In this document: positions 38,380 to 45,971 of the stretch, in pieces
Layout: every line of letters begins with the position of its first letter
Position numbering within the stretch: position 1 is the first letter of the stretch
DNA from: an uncultured Prevotella sp.
GTDB lineage: Bacteria; Bacteroidota; Bacteroidia; Bacteroidales; Bacteroidaceae
Direction: 5' to 3'
DNA length: 64,000 bases
Assembly: GCA_944320235.1 (NCBI GenBank)
Contig: CALUGQ010000009.1
Location: 1 to 64,000, forward strand
The notes under the pieces: generated by a model
Database searches by the model: none
What the model was told of the DNA's origin: nothing
Seen by the model: only the letters and a program-made list of their open reading frames with translations
Made by a program: the position numbers and the translations under genes

Positions 38380-38428
38380 GCGTCGAGGCCCAAGGCCTGC
38401 ATGGGATGCAGGCCTTGGGCCTCGATGC
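38380..38428. terminator. Perfect 20-bp convergent hairpin
   Basis: Arms 38383-38402 and 38406-38425 are exact complements with a GGG tip, and three more pairs are possible outside. It lies between the small membrane protein (+) and rprY (-). Confidence 0.7.
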
Positions 38429-38513
38429 GCTTGCCTTGGCGGCAGTGGCAGGCATCCCCGCCCCGGCTGCAGCCGCCATGGATGGCCCATGGTGCTGTAA
38501 CGGGGTGCAGGAA

Positions 38514-39212
38514 TCAGTCTTCCTCGGGGGCGATGAGCTTGTAGCCCTTGCCGTGGATGTTGATTATCTCTATCTGGTCGTCGTCCTTCAAGTGCTTGCG
38601 CAGCTTGGTTATGTACACGTCCATTGAGCGCGCATTGAAGTAGTTGTCGTCAATCCAGATTGTCTTCAGCGCGAAGTCGCGCTGAAGTATCTCGTTAGTG
38701 TGGCTGCAGAGCAGCGCGAGCAGCTCGTTCTCCTTTGTGGTGAGCTTGGTCTGCTTGTCGCCGATGGTGAGCAGCTGCTTCTGCGTGTCAAACGTAAAGC
38801 GGCCAATGTGGTATATAGTGCTCTCCTTGTTTTTCTTTCCACGCACACGCCGCAGGATGGCCTCAATGCGGAACACGAGCTCTTCCATCGAGAAAGGCTT
38901 CGTTATATAGTCGTCGGCCCCAATCTTGAAGCCTTCAAGTATGTCTTCCTTCAAAGTCTTGGCAGTGAGGAAGATGATTGGAATCTCGGCGTTGGCCGCG
39001 CGAATTTCCTGTGCAAGCGTGAAGCCGTCTTTCTTGGGCATCATCACGTCGAGCACGCAGATGTCGAACTTGCTCTTGAGGAAAGCCTTGTAACCAGCTT
39101 CCCCGTCGGGGCAAAGCTCTGCGGCGTAGCCCTTAGCCGCAAGGTACTCACGGAGCAACATGCCCAGGTTTTCGTCGTCTTCGCAAAGAAGAATCTTCAG
39201 GTTCTCTTCCAT
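38514..39212 (-). CDS. rprY: Response regulator RprY (OmpR family)
   Basis: This 232-residue protein has an N-terminal receiver domain (phospho-acceptor Asp55 in VLDVMMPK, acidic pair in LCEDDE, and Lys in YITKPF) and a C-terminal winged-helix DNA-binding domain (LTTKENELLALLCSHTNEILQRDFAL, RSMDVYITKLRKHLK). It matches the Bacteroides RprY closely in my recollection. RprY and RprX were named from a tetracycline-regulation study and affect envelope and stress genes. It lies 39 bases after rprX in one transcript. Confidence 0.93.
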   Translation of the reverse strand: MEENLKILLCEDDENLGMLLREYLAAKGYAAELCPDGEAGYKAFLKSKFDICVLDVMMPKKDGFTLAQEIRAANAEIPIIFLTAKTLKEDILEGFKIGADDYITKPFSMEELVFRIEAILRRVRGKKNKESTIYHIGRFTFDTQKQLLTIGDKQTKLTTKENELLALLCSHTNEILQRDFALKTIWIDDNYFNARSMDVYITKLRKHLKDDDQIEIINIHGKGYKLIAPEED

Positions 39213-39251
39213 AATCTTAATAGTTTAGTGTGTTAATATTCCTATTCCTAA

Positions 39252-40811
39252 TCAGTCTTTTATCACAGGCAGGGTTATCACGAAGGTGGTTCCCTTGCCG
39301 TATTCGCTGTCAACGCGTATGTCACCCTTGTGCAAGTCGATGATTTTCTTGACGTAAGCAAGGCCCAGCCCGAAGCCCTTGGCATCGTGGCGGTTGCCGG
39401 TGTGCACCCTGTAGAACTTCTCGAAAATCTTCTTCAGGTTCTCTTTCTTGATGCCCATTCCCGTGTCACGCACGGAGAGATACAGGTGCTCGTCATCGTT
39501 CCAAGTACGCAAGTATATGTCGAGCGGGGTCTCCGGGTTGCGATACTTCACGGCGTTGTCCATCAGATTGAAGATAACGTTCTGGAAATGCATTTCGTCT
39601 ACGTATATCTTCGAGTTCACAGCCTCTATCTCAGTGTATATCTTGCCACCCGTGTGCTCCACCCTCAGCGTGAAGGAATGAGCCACGTTCTCCACCATCT
39701 CGTTGAGGTCGAGCTCCTTTTTCTTGAACACGGCCTTCTCCTTGTCGAACATGGACATCTGCAATACCTTCTCCACAAGGAAGCGCAGGCGCTTCGACTC
39801 ATCGTTGATCACTCCACCCAGATGCTTCATCATGGCCTGGCTCTTGGTCACGGAGTCATCATTGAGCATCTGCGAGGCCAGCGAGATGCTCGCTATCGGG
39901 GTCTTCAGCTCGTGCGTCATGTTGTTGATGAAGTCGTTTTTTATCTCGGTGTAACGCTTCTGGCGGAATATCACGATTATCGTGAAGAGGAAAGTTATGA
40001 GCAACACGAGCGTGAACACCACCGAGGGAATCATGAAACGTATGCTTGAAAATATGTAGCTGCCTATGTCAGGGAAGTGTATCTTGAGCACACCCATCTT
40101 CGACGAGGGGTCATTGCGGAACAGAACCTGTGAGTACGTGCAGGCTTCGCCCTCGTCGGTGTAGTCGGGACAGCGGTAGACCTCGCGCCCGTCGGTGGTC
40201 GATACAGTGAAATGGTAAGGTATGTTTATGCCGTTGTTGAGCAGCTCGGCACGCAAGTCCTGGTCCAGCAGCCTGAAGTTTATGCGCTCCTTCAGCGGCC
40301 TGTCGCTCGCAGTATACAATATATTATATACCACTTCGTCGAGCAGCGTCTTCTGATACACATAGCGGTTGCGCACGATTTCCTGCATTGACTTCGACGC
40401 TTCGCTTATGGTGTTCTTGTCGGAGCGCAGTATTATGGCCTTTGGAACGGCCGAAGGCTTCATCGTTATGGTCTTCAGCTGAAACGAGGAATATACGGTT
40501 CCATCCTTGCCGGCCACCGAATACTGGTGCGAATGCTGCAGCACGCCATCGTCTCCGCCCTGGTGCCGAGACACCGAATCGCGCCTGAAGGCACGCCGCT
40601 CCGTCTCGTTGATGTCCTTCTCAAGGTAGCGCAGCGTCTCGTTGACTTCGAGATTCCTTGACGCCTGGTACAAACTGCGGTTTACAGACTCGTCGAACTG
40701 CTCCTTCTTCATCTTCGCCATCTCTTCGATGTACGACAGCTGCAGCAGGAGCAAGCCCAGGAACGACAGTCCCATGATGACCGCAATGGCCCATATCGTA
40801 GATTTTTTCAT
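39252..40811 (-). CDS. rprX: Sensor histidine kinase RprX
   Basis: This 519-residue protein has two membrane segments (near residues 5-25 and 250-275) around a periplasmic sensor domain of about 220 residues. The dimerisation helix holds the phospho-acceptor His300 in NNMTHELKTPIASI, and the ATPase domain has N (MDNAVKY), G1 (RDTGMGI), F (FEKFYR) and G2 (GFGLGLAYV) boxes. The partner is RprY, directly downstream. The promoter box at 40817-40824 ends only six bases before the ATG, so the message may be leaderless. Confidence 0.93.
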   Translation of the reverse strand: MKKSTIWAIAVIMGLSFLGLLLLQLSYIEEMAKMKKEQFDESVNRSLYQASRNLEVNETLRYLEKDINETERRAFRRDSVSRHQGGDDGVLQHSHQYSVAGKDGTVYSSFQLKTITMKPSAVPKAIILRSDKNTISEASKSMQEIVRNRYVYQKTLLDEVVYNILYTASDRPLKERINFRLLDQDLRAELLNNGINIPYHFTVSTTDGREVYRCPDYTDEGEACTYSQVLFRNDPSSKMGVLKIHFPDIGSYIFSSIRFMIPSVVFTLVLLITFLFTIIVIFRQKRYTEIKNDFINNMTHELKTPIASISLASQMLNDDSVTKSQAMMKHLGGVINDESKRLRFLVEKVLQMSMFDKEKAVFKKKELDLNEMVENVAHSFTLRVEHTGGKIYTEIEAVNSKIYVDEMHFQNVIFNLMDNAVKYRNPETPLDIYLRTWNDDEHLYLSVRDTGMGIKKENLKKIFEKFYRVHTGNRHDAKGFGLGLAYVKKIIDLHKGDIRVDSEYGKGTTFVITLPVIKD

Positions 40812-40816
40812 GTCGG

Positions 40817-40824
40817 CAAAGATA
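40817..40824 (-). promoter_or_regulatory. Bacteroidota -7 box TATCTTTG directly before rprX
   Basis: Its G is six bases before the ATG at 40811. The usual start distance puts +1 on or next to the start codon. Confidence 0.5.
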
Positions 40825-41155
40825 GCTGAAAATATTATTGTTCGGCCACAATCAGTTAATTATTTCACTCATATTCAGCATCATTAACCGTAATGCAGCG
40901 TTTTAATTGAGCATATTCAACTAAGCACTATACCTGCATGGCGACACACACCCATCGGCAACTGCCCGCGCCGGATGCTTTATTGCAAGCAGCCGGCCAA
41001 CCATTGCGGCCGTCACAGGCAAGCACGGAAAGGCGGGATGCCCCGGGATGCCTTTGCCCAAGCGGCAAAGCTACGCCATCCCGGGCCACCCCGCCCTCTT
41101 ATGCGATTCAAGCTGCCCGCTGCCGGCAAGCTCACCTGCCGGCAGGGGTGCCTGT
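40825..41155. other. Gene-free gap between rprX and EF-G2
   Basis: The gap has no good frame and no 22-bp array. It contains the EF-G2 hairpin at 41032-41095 and an A+T-rich stretch near rprX; otherwise nothing was recognised. Confidence 0.5.
41032..41095 (-). terminator. Long compound hairpin after EF-G2
   Basis: Stacked stems GGCGGG/CCCGCC, CCCGGGATG/CATCCCGGG and CTTTGCC/GGCAAAG fold into one rod. It lies 61 bases past the stop of EF-G2 and has no T run. Confidence 0.5.
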
Positions 41156-43315
41156 TCAGTCTTCTGCCTCGAGCTCAGCCGCGTGCTCCTTCACCAGCTG
41201 CTGCTGTATGTCGTTGGGCACAAGCTCGTAGCTTGCGAACTTTGTCGTGAACGAAGCGCGCCCACCTGTGATGGAGCTGAGCGAGATGCTGTAGTTGGCA
41301 AGCTCCTTCAGAGGAATCTTTGCCTGTAGCTTCTGGTATCCGGCCTCGCTGTCCATGCCCATGATCATGGCACGGCGGCCTTGCAAGTCGCTCATGACGT
41401 CGCCCATGAAGTCGGCAGGCACATACACCTCAAGGTCGTAGATGGGCTCCAGGATCTTCGGGCCGGCATCCTTGAACGCGGCTGCGAAGGCGTTGCGCCC
41501 GGCCAGCATGAACGACAGCTCGTTAGAGTCTACGGGGTGCATCTTGCCGTCGTATACGATGACACGCACGTCGCGGGCGTAACTTCCGGTGAGCGGGCCA
41601 CGCTCCATGCGCTCCATCACGCCCTTGAGGATGGCGGGCATGAACCTTGCGTCTATCGCGCCGCCGACGACGGAGTTGATGAAGACGAGCTTGCCTCCCC
41701 ACTCCAGGTCGATTTCCTCCTTGTTCTTCACGTTGATGCGATACTCCTGGCCGCCGAACTTGAACACCGTCGGGTCGGGCATTCCGTCGGCGTATGGCTC
41801 AACGATGAGGTGAACCTCGCCGAACTGGCCCGCTCCGCCCGACTGTTTCTTGTGTCGGTAGTCGGCGCGTGCGGCCTTGGTGATGGTCTCGCGGTAAGGA
41901 ATCTTGGGCTCCTCGAACTTGACCTGTATCTTCTCATTGTTCTCCATGCGCCACTTCAGCGTGCGCAGGTGGAACTCGCCCTGCCCGTGCACAATGGTCT
42001 GGCGCAGTTCCTTGCTTTGCTCCACTACCCACGTTGGGTCTTCCTGGCGCATCTTCAGCAGGGCGGCCATCATCTTTTCGGTTTCCTGCTCGTTGATGGC
42101 CTTGATGGCGCGCGAGTACTTCGAGTTAGGATACTTGATGAAGTCGTAGCGATATTCGCAGTCTTTGCCGTTGAGGGCGTTGCCCGTCTTGACATCCTTC
42201 AGCTTCACGGAGCACCCTATGTCGCCCGCGCACAGCTCGTCGACAGGTATGCGGTTGGCCCCGGCGCAGGCAAAGAGCTGCGCCATGCGCTCCTTTGAAC
42301 CGCGGTCGGCGTTGGTGAGGTCGGCGCCGGCCTTCACCGTTCCGCTCATCACCTTGAAGTATGACACCTCGCCGATGTGCGGCTCTACTCCGGTCTTGAA
42401 GAAGTAGAGCGACGTGGGGCCGTTGCTGTCGGCTGCCACTTCCTCGCCCCTGGTGTTGTGCACCTTCGGCATCTCGCTCACGAAAGGCACTACGTTGCCG
42501 AGGAACTCCATCAGGCGGCGCACTCCCATGTCCTTGCCTGCGCAGACGCAGAACACGGGGAAGATACTGCGCGTCACCAGTCCTTTGCGTATTCCCTCCC
42601 GCATCTCGTCCTCGGTGAGCGACTCTTCCTCGAAGAACTTCTCCATAAGACCCTCGTCGTTCTCTGCGGCGGCCTCCACGAGAGCCTTGTGCAGCTCCAT
42701 GGCCTTTTCCATTTCCTCAGCCGGTATGTCCTCGATGATGGGCACCCCGCCCTCGGGCTTCCATGAGTATTTCTTCATCAGGAGCACGTCGATGAGCGAG
42801 TTGAAGCCGGGGCCCGTGGCTATGGGGTATTGTACCTGCACGCACTTCGAGCCGTATATGTCCTTCATTGCGGCCACGATGGTGTCGAAGTCGCACTTGT
42901 CGCTGTCGAGCTGGTTTACGAGGAAGATGACCGGTTTCTTCAGTTTCTCCGTGTACCTGAAGTTATTCTGTGTCCCCACCTCCGGGCCATACTGCCCGTT
43001 GATGAGTATGACGGCCTGGTCGGTGACGTTGAGCGCCGTTATTGCTCCTCCCACGAAGTCGTCGGCTCCGGGGCAGTCGATTATGTTAAGTTTCTTGTTG
43101 TTCCATTCTGCGTGGAATACGGTGGGGAATACCGAATAGCCGTATTCCTGCTCGACCGGGAAATAGTCGCTGACTGTGTTCTTGGCTTCAACGGAGCCGC
43201 GGCGCTTTATGATGCCGGCTTCGTAAAGCATTGCTTCGGCAAGGGTCGTCTTGCCGCTACCCGCACTGCCAAGCAGCGCAATGTTTTTAATCTCGTTTGT
43301 CTGATATACTCTCAT
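41156..43315 (-). CDS. fusA2: Elongation factor G paralog EF-G2, GTPase motifs degenerate
   Basis: This 719-residue protein has the five EF-G domains in order. The G domain is altered. G1 is GSAGSGKT (16-23), the switch II motif is DCPGADDF (80-87) with Ala84 where EF-G has the catalytic His, and G4 is NQLD (134-137) in place of NKxD. The domain IV loop (SGGAGQFGEVHLIVEPY region) and domain V are intact, so ribosome binding is likely. Bacteroides EF-G2 has been reported, as I recall, to support translocation without GTP hydrolysis during starvation. It has 137 bases to the divergent hemW. No strong -7 box was seen on its side. Confidence 0.9.
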   Translation of the reverse strand: MRVYQTNEIKNIALLGSAGSGKTTLAEAMLYEAGIIKRRGSVEAKNTVSDYFPVEQEYGYSVFPTVFHAEWNNKKLNIIDCPGADDFVGGAITALNVTDQAVILINGQYGPEVGTQNNFRYTEKLKKPVIFLVNQLDSDKCDFDTIVAAMKDIYGSKCVQVQYPIATGPGFNSLIDVLLMKKYSWKPEGGVPIIEDIPAEEMEKAMELHKALVEAAAENDEGLMEKFFEEESLTEDEMREGIRKGLVTRSIFPVFCVCAGKDMGVRRLMEFLGNVVPFVSEMPKVHNTRGEEVAADSNGPTSLYFFKTGVEPHIGEVSYFKVMSGTVKAGADLTNADRGSKERMAQLFACAGANRIPVDELCAGDIGCSVKLKDVKTGNALNGKDCEYRYDFIKYPNSKYSRAIKAINEQETEKMMAALLKMRQEDPTWVVEQSKELRQTIVHGQGEFHLRTLKWRMENNEKIQVKFEEPKIPYRETITKAARADYRHKKQSGGAGQFGEVHLIVEPYADGMPDPTVFKFGGQEYRINVKNKEEIDLEWGGKLVFINSVVGGAIDARFMPAILKGVMERMERGPLTGSYARDVRVIVYDGKMHPVDSNELSFMLAGRNAFAAAFKDAGPKILEPIYDLEVYVPADFMGDVMSDLQGRRAMIMGMDSEAGYQKLQAKIPLKELANYSISLSSITGGRASFTTKFASYELVPNDIQQQLVKEHAAELEAED

Positions 43316-43428
43316 ATCGTCATAGATTTAAGTTGGTACTTAAGATATAATCGGCCTCTAAGTTAGCGTTTTTCCATGAGAACGGCAATTAATATGGCGC
43401 AAAGTTTCGGGCGGTTAAGCAAAATTAG

Positions 43429-43436
43429 TATTTTTG
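43429..43436 (+). promoter_or_regulatory. Bacteroidota -7 box TATTTTTG for hemW
   Basis: It matches TAnnTTTG and gives a leader of only about 12 bases to ATG 43453. Confidence 0.5.
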
Positions 43437-43452
43437 CATTAAAATTCAAACT

Positions 43453-44565
43453 ATGCCCGGACTTTACGTACACATACCCTTTTGCAAGAGCCGCTGCATA
43501 TACTGCGGCTTCTATTCAACTACCGGCGGCAAGGCTGCCGAGCGCTATGTCGACGCCCTCGCTGCCGAACTGGAGCTGCGCCGTGGCTACATCGGCGCGC
43601 CGCCCACCACCATATATATAGGTGGGGGCACGCCGAGCCAGCTCTCCCCCGCCCTGCTGGGCCGCCTGCTTGCCGCCATCGACACGAGCCGGGCCGAGGA
43701 AGTGACCATTGAGTGCAACCCTGACGACGTGACCGAAGAGTTTGCGCTGGCCCTCGCCCGCCTGCCGGTGGACAGGGTGAGCATGGGCGCACAGACATTC
43801 GACGAGGCGCGACTGCGCTTCCTGCGCCGCCGCCATGGCGCGGCAGAGGTGGGCCGGGCCGTCGCGAGGCTGCGGCGTGCGGGCATTGGCAACGTCAGCA
43901 TCGACCTCATGTACGGCTTCCCCGGCGAGACCATCGAGCAGTGGCAGGCCGACATCACCAACGCCATCGGCCTTGACCCGGAGCACATATCGGCCTACTG
44001 CCTGTCATACGAGGAAGGCACGCCGCTCCACTCCATGCTCAAGCGGGGGGCTGTGGCCGAGGCCGACGAGGAGACCTGCCGCGCCATGTACTACACACTG
44101 GCCGAAAGGCTGGCCGCCGCCGGATACGAGCACTACGAAATAAGCAACTTTGCGAGGCCAGGGCGGCGCTCACGCCACAACAGCGGCTACTGGCAGGAGG
44201 AGCCTTACCTCGGGCTGGGTGCCGCCGCCCACTCCTACGACGGGGCCAGCCGCCAGTGGAACGTGGCCGACATCGGCAGGTACATGGAGGCCATCGAGCG
44301 CGGCGAGGTGCCTGCCGAAAGCGAGCGACTGGACACCGCGGCGCGCTACAACGACAGGGTGATGCTGTCGCTGCGCACCCGCGAGGGCATCGACCTCGAC
44401 AGGCTTGGGCGCGACTTCGGCCCGGCCCACCTCGCCCTGTGCCTCGACGCGGCCCACACCTACCTGGCCGAAGGGCTGCTCGAACAGCGCGGCGGCCGCC
44501 TAAGGCTCACACGAAGCGGGCTCTTCGTGAGCGACATGATCATGAGCGACCTCATGGATGCATGA
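43453..44565 (+). CDS. hemW: HemW-like radical SAM heme chaperone
   Basis: This 370-residue protein starts MPGLYVHIPFCKSRCIYC, with the radical SAM cysteines Cys11, Cys15 and Cys18. IYIGGGTPSQL, the MGAQTFDEARL segment and NVSIDLMYGFPGET follow, as in the HemN/HemW family. The length (370, not about 450) and the HNSGYWQEEPYLGLGAAAHSY block fit HemW, a heme-binding chaperone, not the oxygen-independent coproporphyrinogen oxidase HemN. The end faces pstS across a 27-bp inverted repeat and array F. Confidence 0.9.
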   Translation: MPGLYVHIPFCKSRCIYCGFYSTTGGKAAERYVDALAAELELRRGYIGAPPTTIYIGGGTPSQLSPALLGRLLAAIDTSRAEEVTIECNPDDVTEEFALALARLPVDRVSMGAQTFDEARLRFLRRRHGAAEVGRAVARLRRAGIGNVSIDLMYGFPGETIEQWQADITNAIGLDPEHISAYCLSYEEGTPLHSMLKRGAVAEADEETCRAMYYTLAERLAAAGYEHYEISNFARPGRRSRHNSGYWQEEPYLGLGAAAHSYDGASRQWNVADIGRYMEAIERGEVPAESERLDTAARYNDRVMLSLRTREGIDLDRLGRDFGPAHLALCLDAAHTYLAEGLLEQRGGRLRLTRSGLFVSDMIMSDLMDA

Positions 44566-44625
44566 AAGCCACGGCTTAGCCGCTGATGCAGCGGCCTGCT
44601 CATGTAAAGAAATGCGACAAGACGC

Positions 44626-44692
44626 ACGCGAAAGCGCCATGCCCTGCAACCCGTTGTAAACCAATGGGTTGCAGGGCATGGCGCTTTCGCGT
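44626..44692. terminator. 27-bp near-perfect convergent hairpin
   Basis: Arms 44626-44652 and 44666-44692 are exact complements around a 13-base loop. The right arm runs into the first unit of array F. It lies between hemW (+) and pstS (-). Confidence 0.7.
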
Positions 44693-44766
44693 TGCAAAAC
44701 GGCCGCCCCGGCAGTCTGAAACAGCCTCCGATGCGCTGCGAAACGGGCCGCATTGCTACACAGCTA
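44679..44766. repeat. 22-bp repeat array F (four units)
   Basis: Units start at 44679, 44701, 44723 and 44745; the first three end GCAAAAC, TGAAAC and CGAAAC. The first unit overlaps the right arm of the 27-bp hairpin. Confidence 0.75.
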
Positions 44767-44925
44767 AGGGCGCATGGCGCGGCACTGCGGCCTTTGTAAA
44801 CAAACGTTACCGCCGCCACAAGCCTTGACGTGACAAGAATGCCGACGGCATAACACCCAAGAGGGGCGCCGGCGGCAATGAAAAACGCATCAAGACAACA
44901 ACCGACGGGCCTCAACACCCGCCTC

Positions 44926-45762
44926 TCAGCGCACCGGTACGTAGCCGCTCTTCATCACGATGCGCTGCCCAGCGTCGGACAGCAGGTAGCTGATGAATGG
45001 CTTGACCACGCGCTCCTTGTCAGCCGTATAGTAGTAATAAAGCTCGCGGATTATCGGATACGTATGGTTGCGGCCCGTGGCCATGCTCGGGTACACGAAG
45101 TTCTTGCCGTCGTATGACACCTTGAGCGCCTTAACACGCTTGTTCACATAGGCCATGCCTACGTAGCCTATGGCCCCGCGCGTCTGGCTCACCGACTGGA
45201 TGACGGCCCCGGTGGCCGGCATCGAGAGCACACCGGCCATGTAGTTCTTCTCGCCGAGCACGCTGGTCTTGAAAAACTCATACGTACCCGACGACGTCTC
45301 GCGCGAGTAAACTATTATCTTCAAGTCCTCGCCGCGCTTGCCTGTAACGGCATCGCGCACTTGGCTCCAGTTCGTGACCTTGCCGCGGAAGATGTCTTCA
45401 AGCTGCTGCCGCGTGAGGTTCGTCACCGGATTGCCGGGGTTAACCACCACCGCCAGGGCGTCATAGGCCACCACGGCCTCGCGCAGCTGCTTGCCGCCCT
45501 TCTTCAGCTTCATCCGCTCGCTGAACTTTATTGAGCGCGAAGCCATGGCGATGTCGGTAGTGCCGTCGAGCAAAGCCGATATGCCCACGCCTGAGCCCCC
45601 CCCCGTCACTGTGACGCGCCCGCCGGGATGGGCCGCCATGTAAGTCTCGGCAGCCTCCTGCGACACCGGCAGCACCGTGTCGCTGCCCTTTATCTTCTGC
45701 GCGGCGGCCACCTGCACGCCTGCGGCCATCAGCACAATGGCTGTCAGTCTGGTCAATCTCAT
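44926..45762 (-). CDS. pstS: Phosphate ABC transporter substrate-binding protein PstS
   Basis: This 278-residue protein has a signal peptide (MRLTRLTAIVLMAAGVQVAAAQ). Phosphate ligand motifs are GSDTVLP near residue 25, TVTGGGSGVGI near 52-62 and the SRETSSGTYEF loop near 155. The NPGNPVTNLTRQQLEDIFRG segment and TNW strand complete lobe 2. PstS captures phosphate in the periplasm for PstCAB. The gene is divergent from pstC and separated by a 209-base gap with a perfect inverted repeat. A weak TACTTCGC box at 45805-45812 may be its -7 element. Confidence 0.93.
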   Translation of the reverse strand: MRLTRLTAIVLMAAGVQVAAAQKIKGSDTVLPVSQEAAETYMAAHPGGRVTVTGGGSGVGISALLDGTTDIAMASRSIKFSERMKLKKGGKQLREAVVAYDALAVVVNPGNPVTNLTRQQLEDIFRGKVTNWSQVRDAVTGKRGEDLKIIVYSRETSSGTYEFFKTSVLGEKNYMAGVLSMPATGAVIQSVSQTRGAIGYVGMAYVNKRVKALKVSYDGKNFVYPSMATGRNHTYPIIRELYYYYTADKERVVKPFISYLLSDAGQRIVMKSGYVPVR

Positions 45763-45849
45763 TCTCTATCTGGTTTTATGTTATCGTTGCTTTACGTTTA
45801 CGCCGCGAAGTAACAACTAAAATGTTACGCCCGTCCTACACATATGTTG

Positions 45850-45894
45850 CGATTGTGTTACAACGCCGCCCGAACGCGCCTTGTAACACAATCG
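45850..45894. promoter_or_regulatory. 14-bp perfect inverted repeat between pstS and pstC, candidate operator
   Basis: CGATTGTGTTACAA (45850-45863) and its exact complement (45881-45894) flank a 17-base spacer. GTTACGCCCGT (45824-45834) and GTAACGCCCGT (45894-45904) lie on either side. It is about 40-80 bases before the pstC -7 box, a position suited to an activator. Confidence 0.6.
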
Positions 45895-45930
45895 TAACGC
45901 CCGTGTCACGCTTTGTTCATCTGCCATGGC

Positions 45931-45938
45931 TACTTTTG
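45931..45938 (+). promoter_or_regulatory. Bacteroidota -7 box TACTTTTG for pstCAB-phoU
   Basis: It matches TAnnTTTG, 33 bases before ATG 45972. TTTG at 45912-45915 is at short spacing, so the promoter may need activation. Confidence 0.55.
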
Positions 45939-45971
45939 CACAAAGAAGAAACAAACCGCAAGACTCACACA

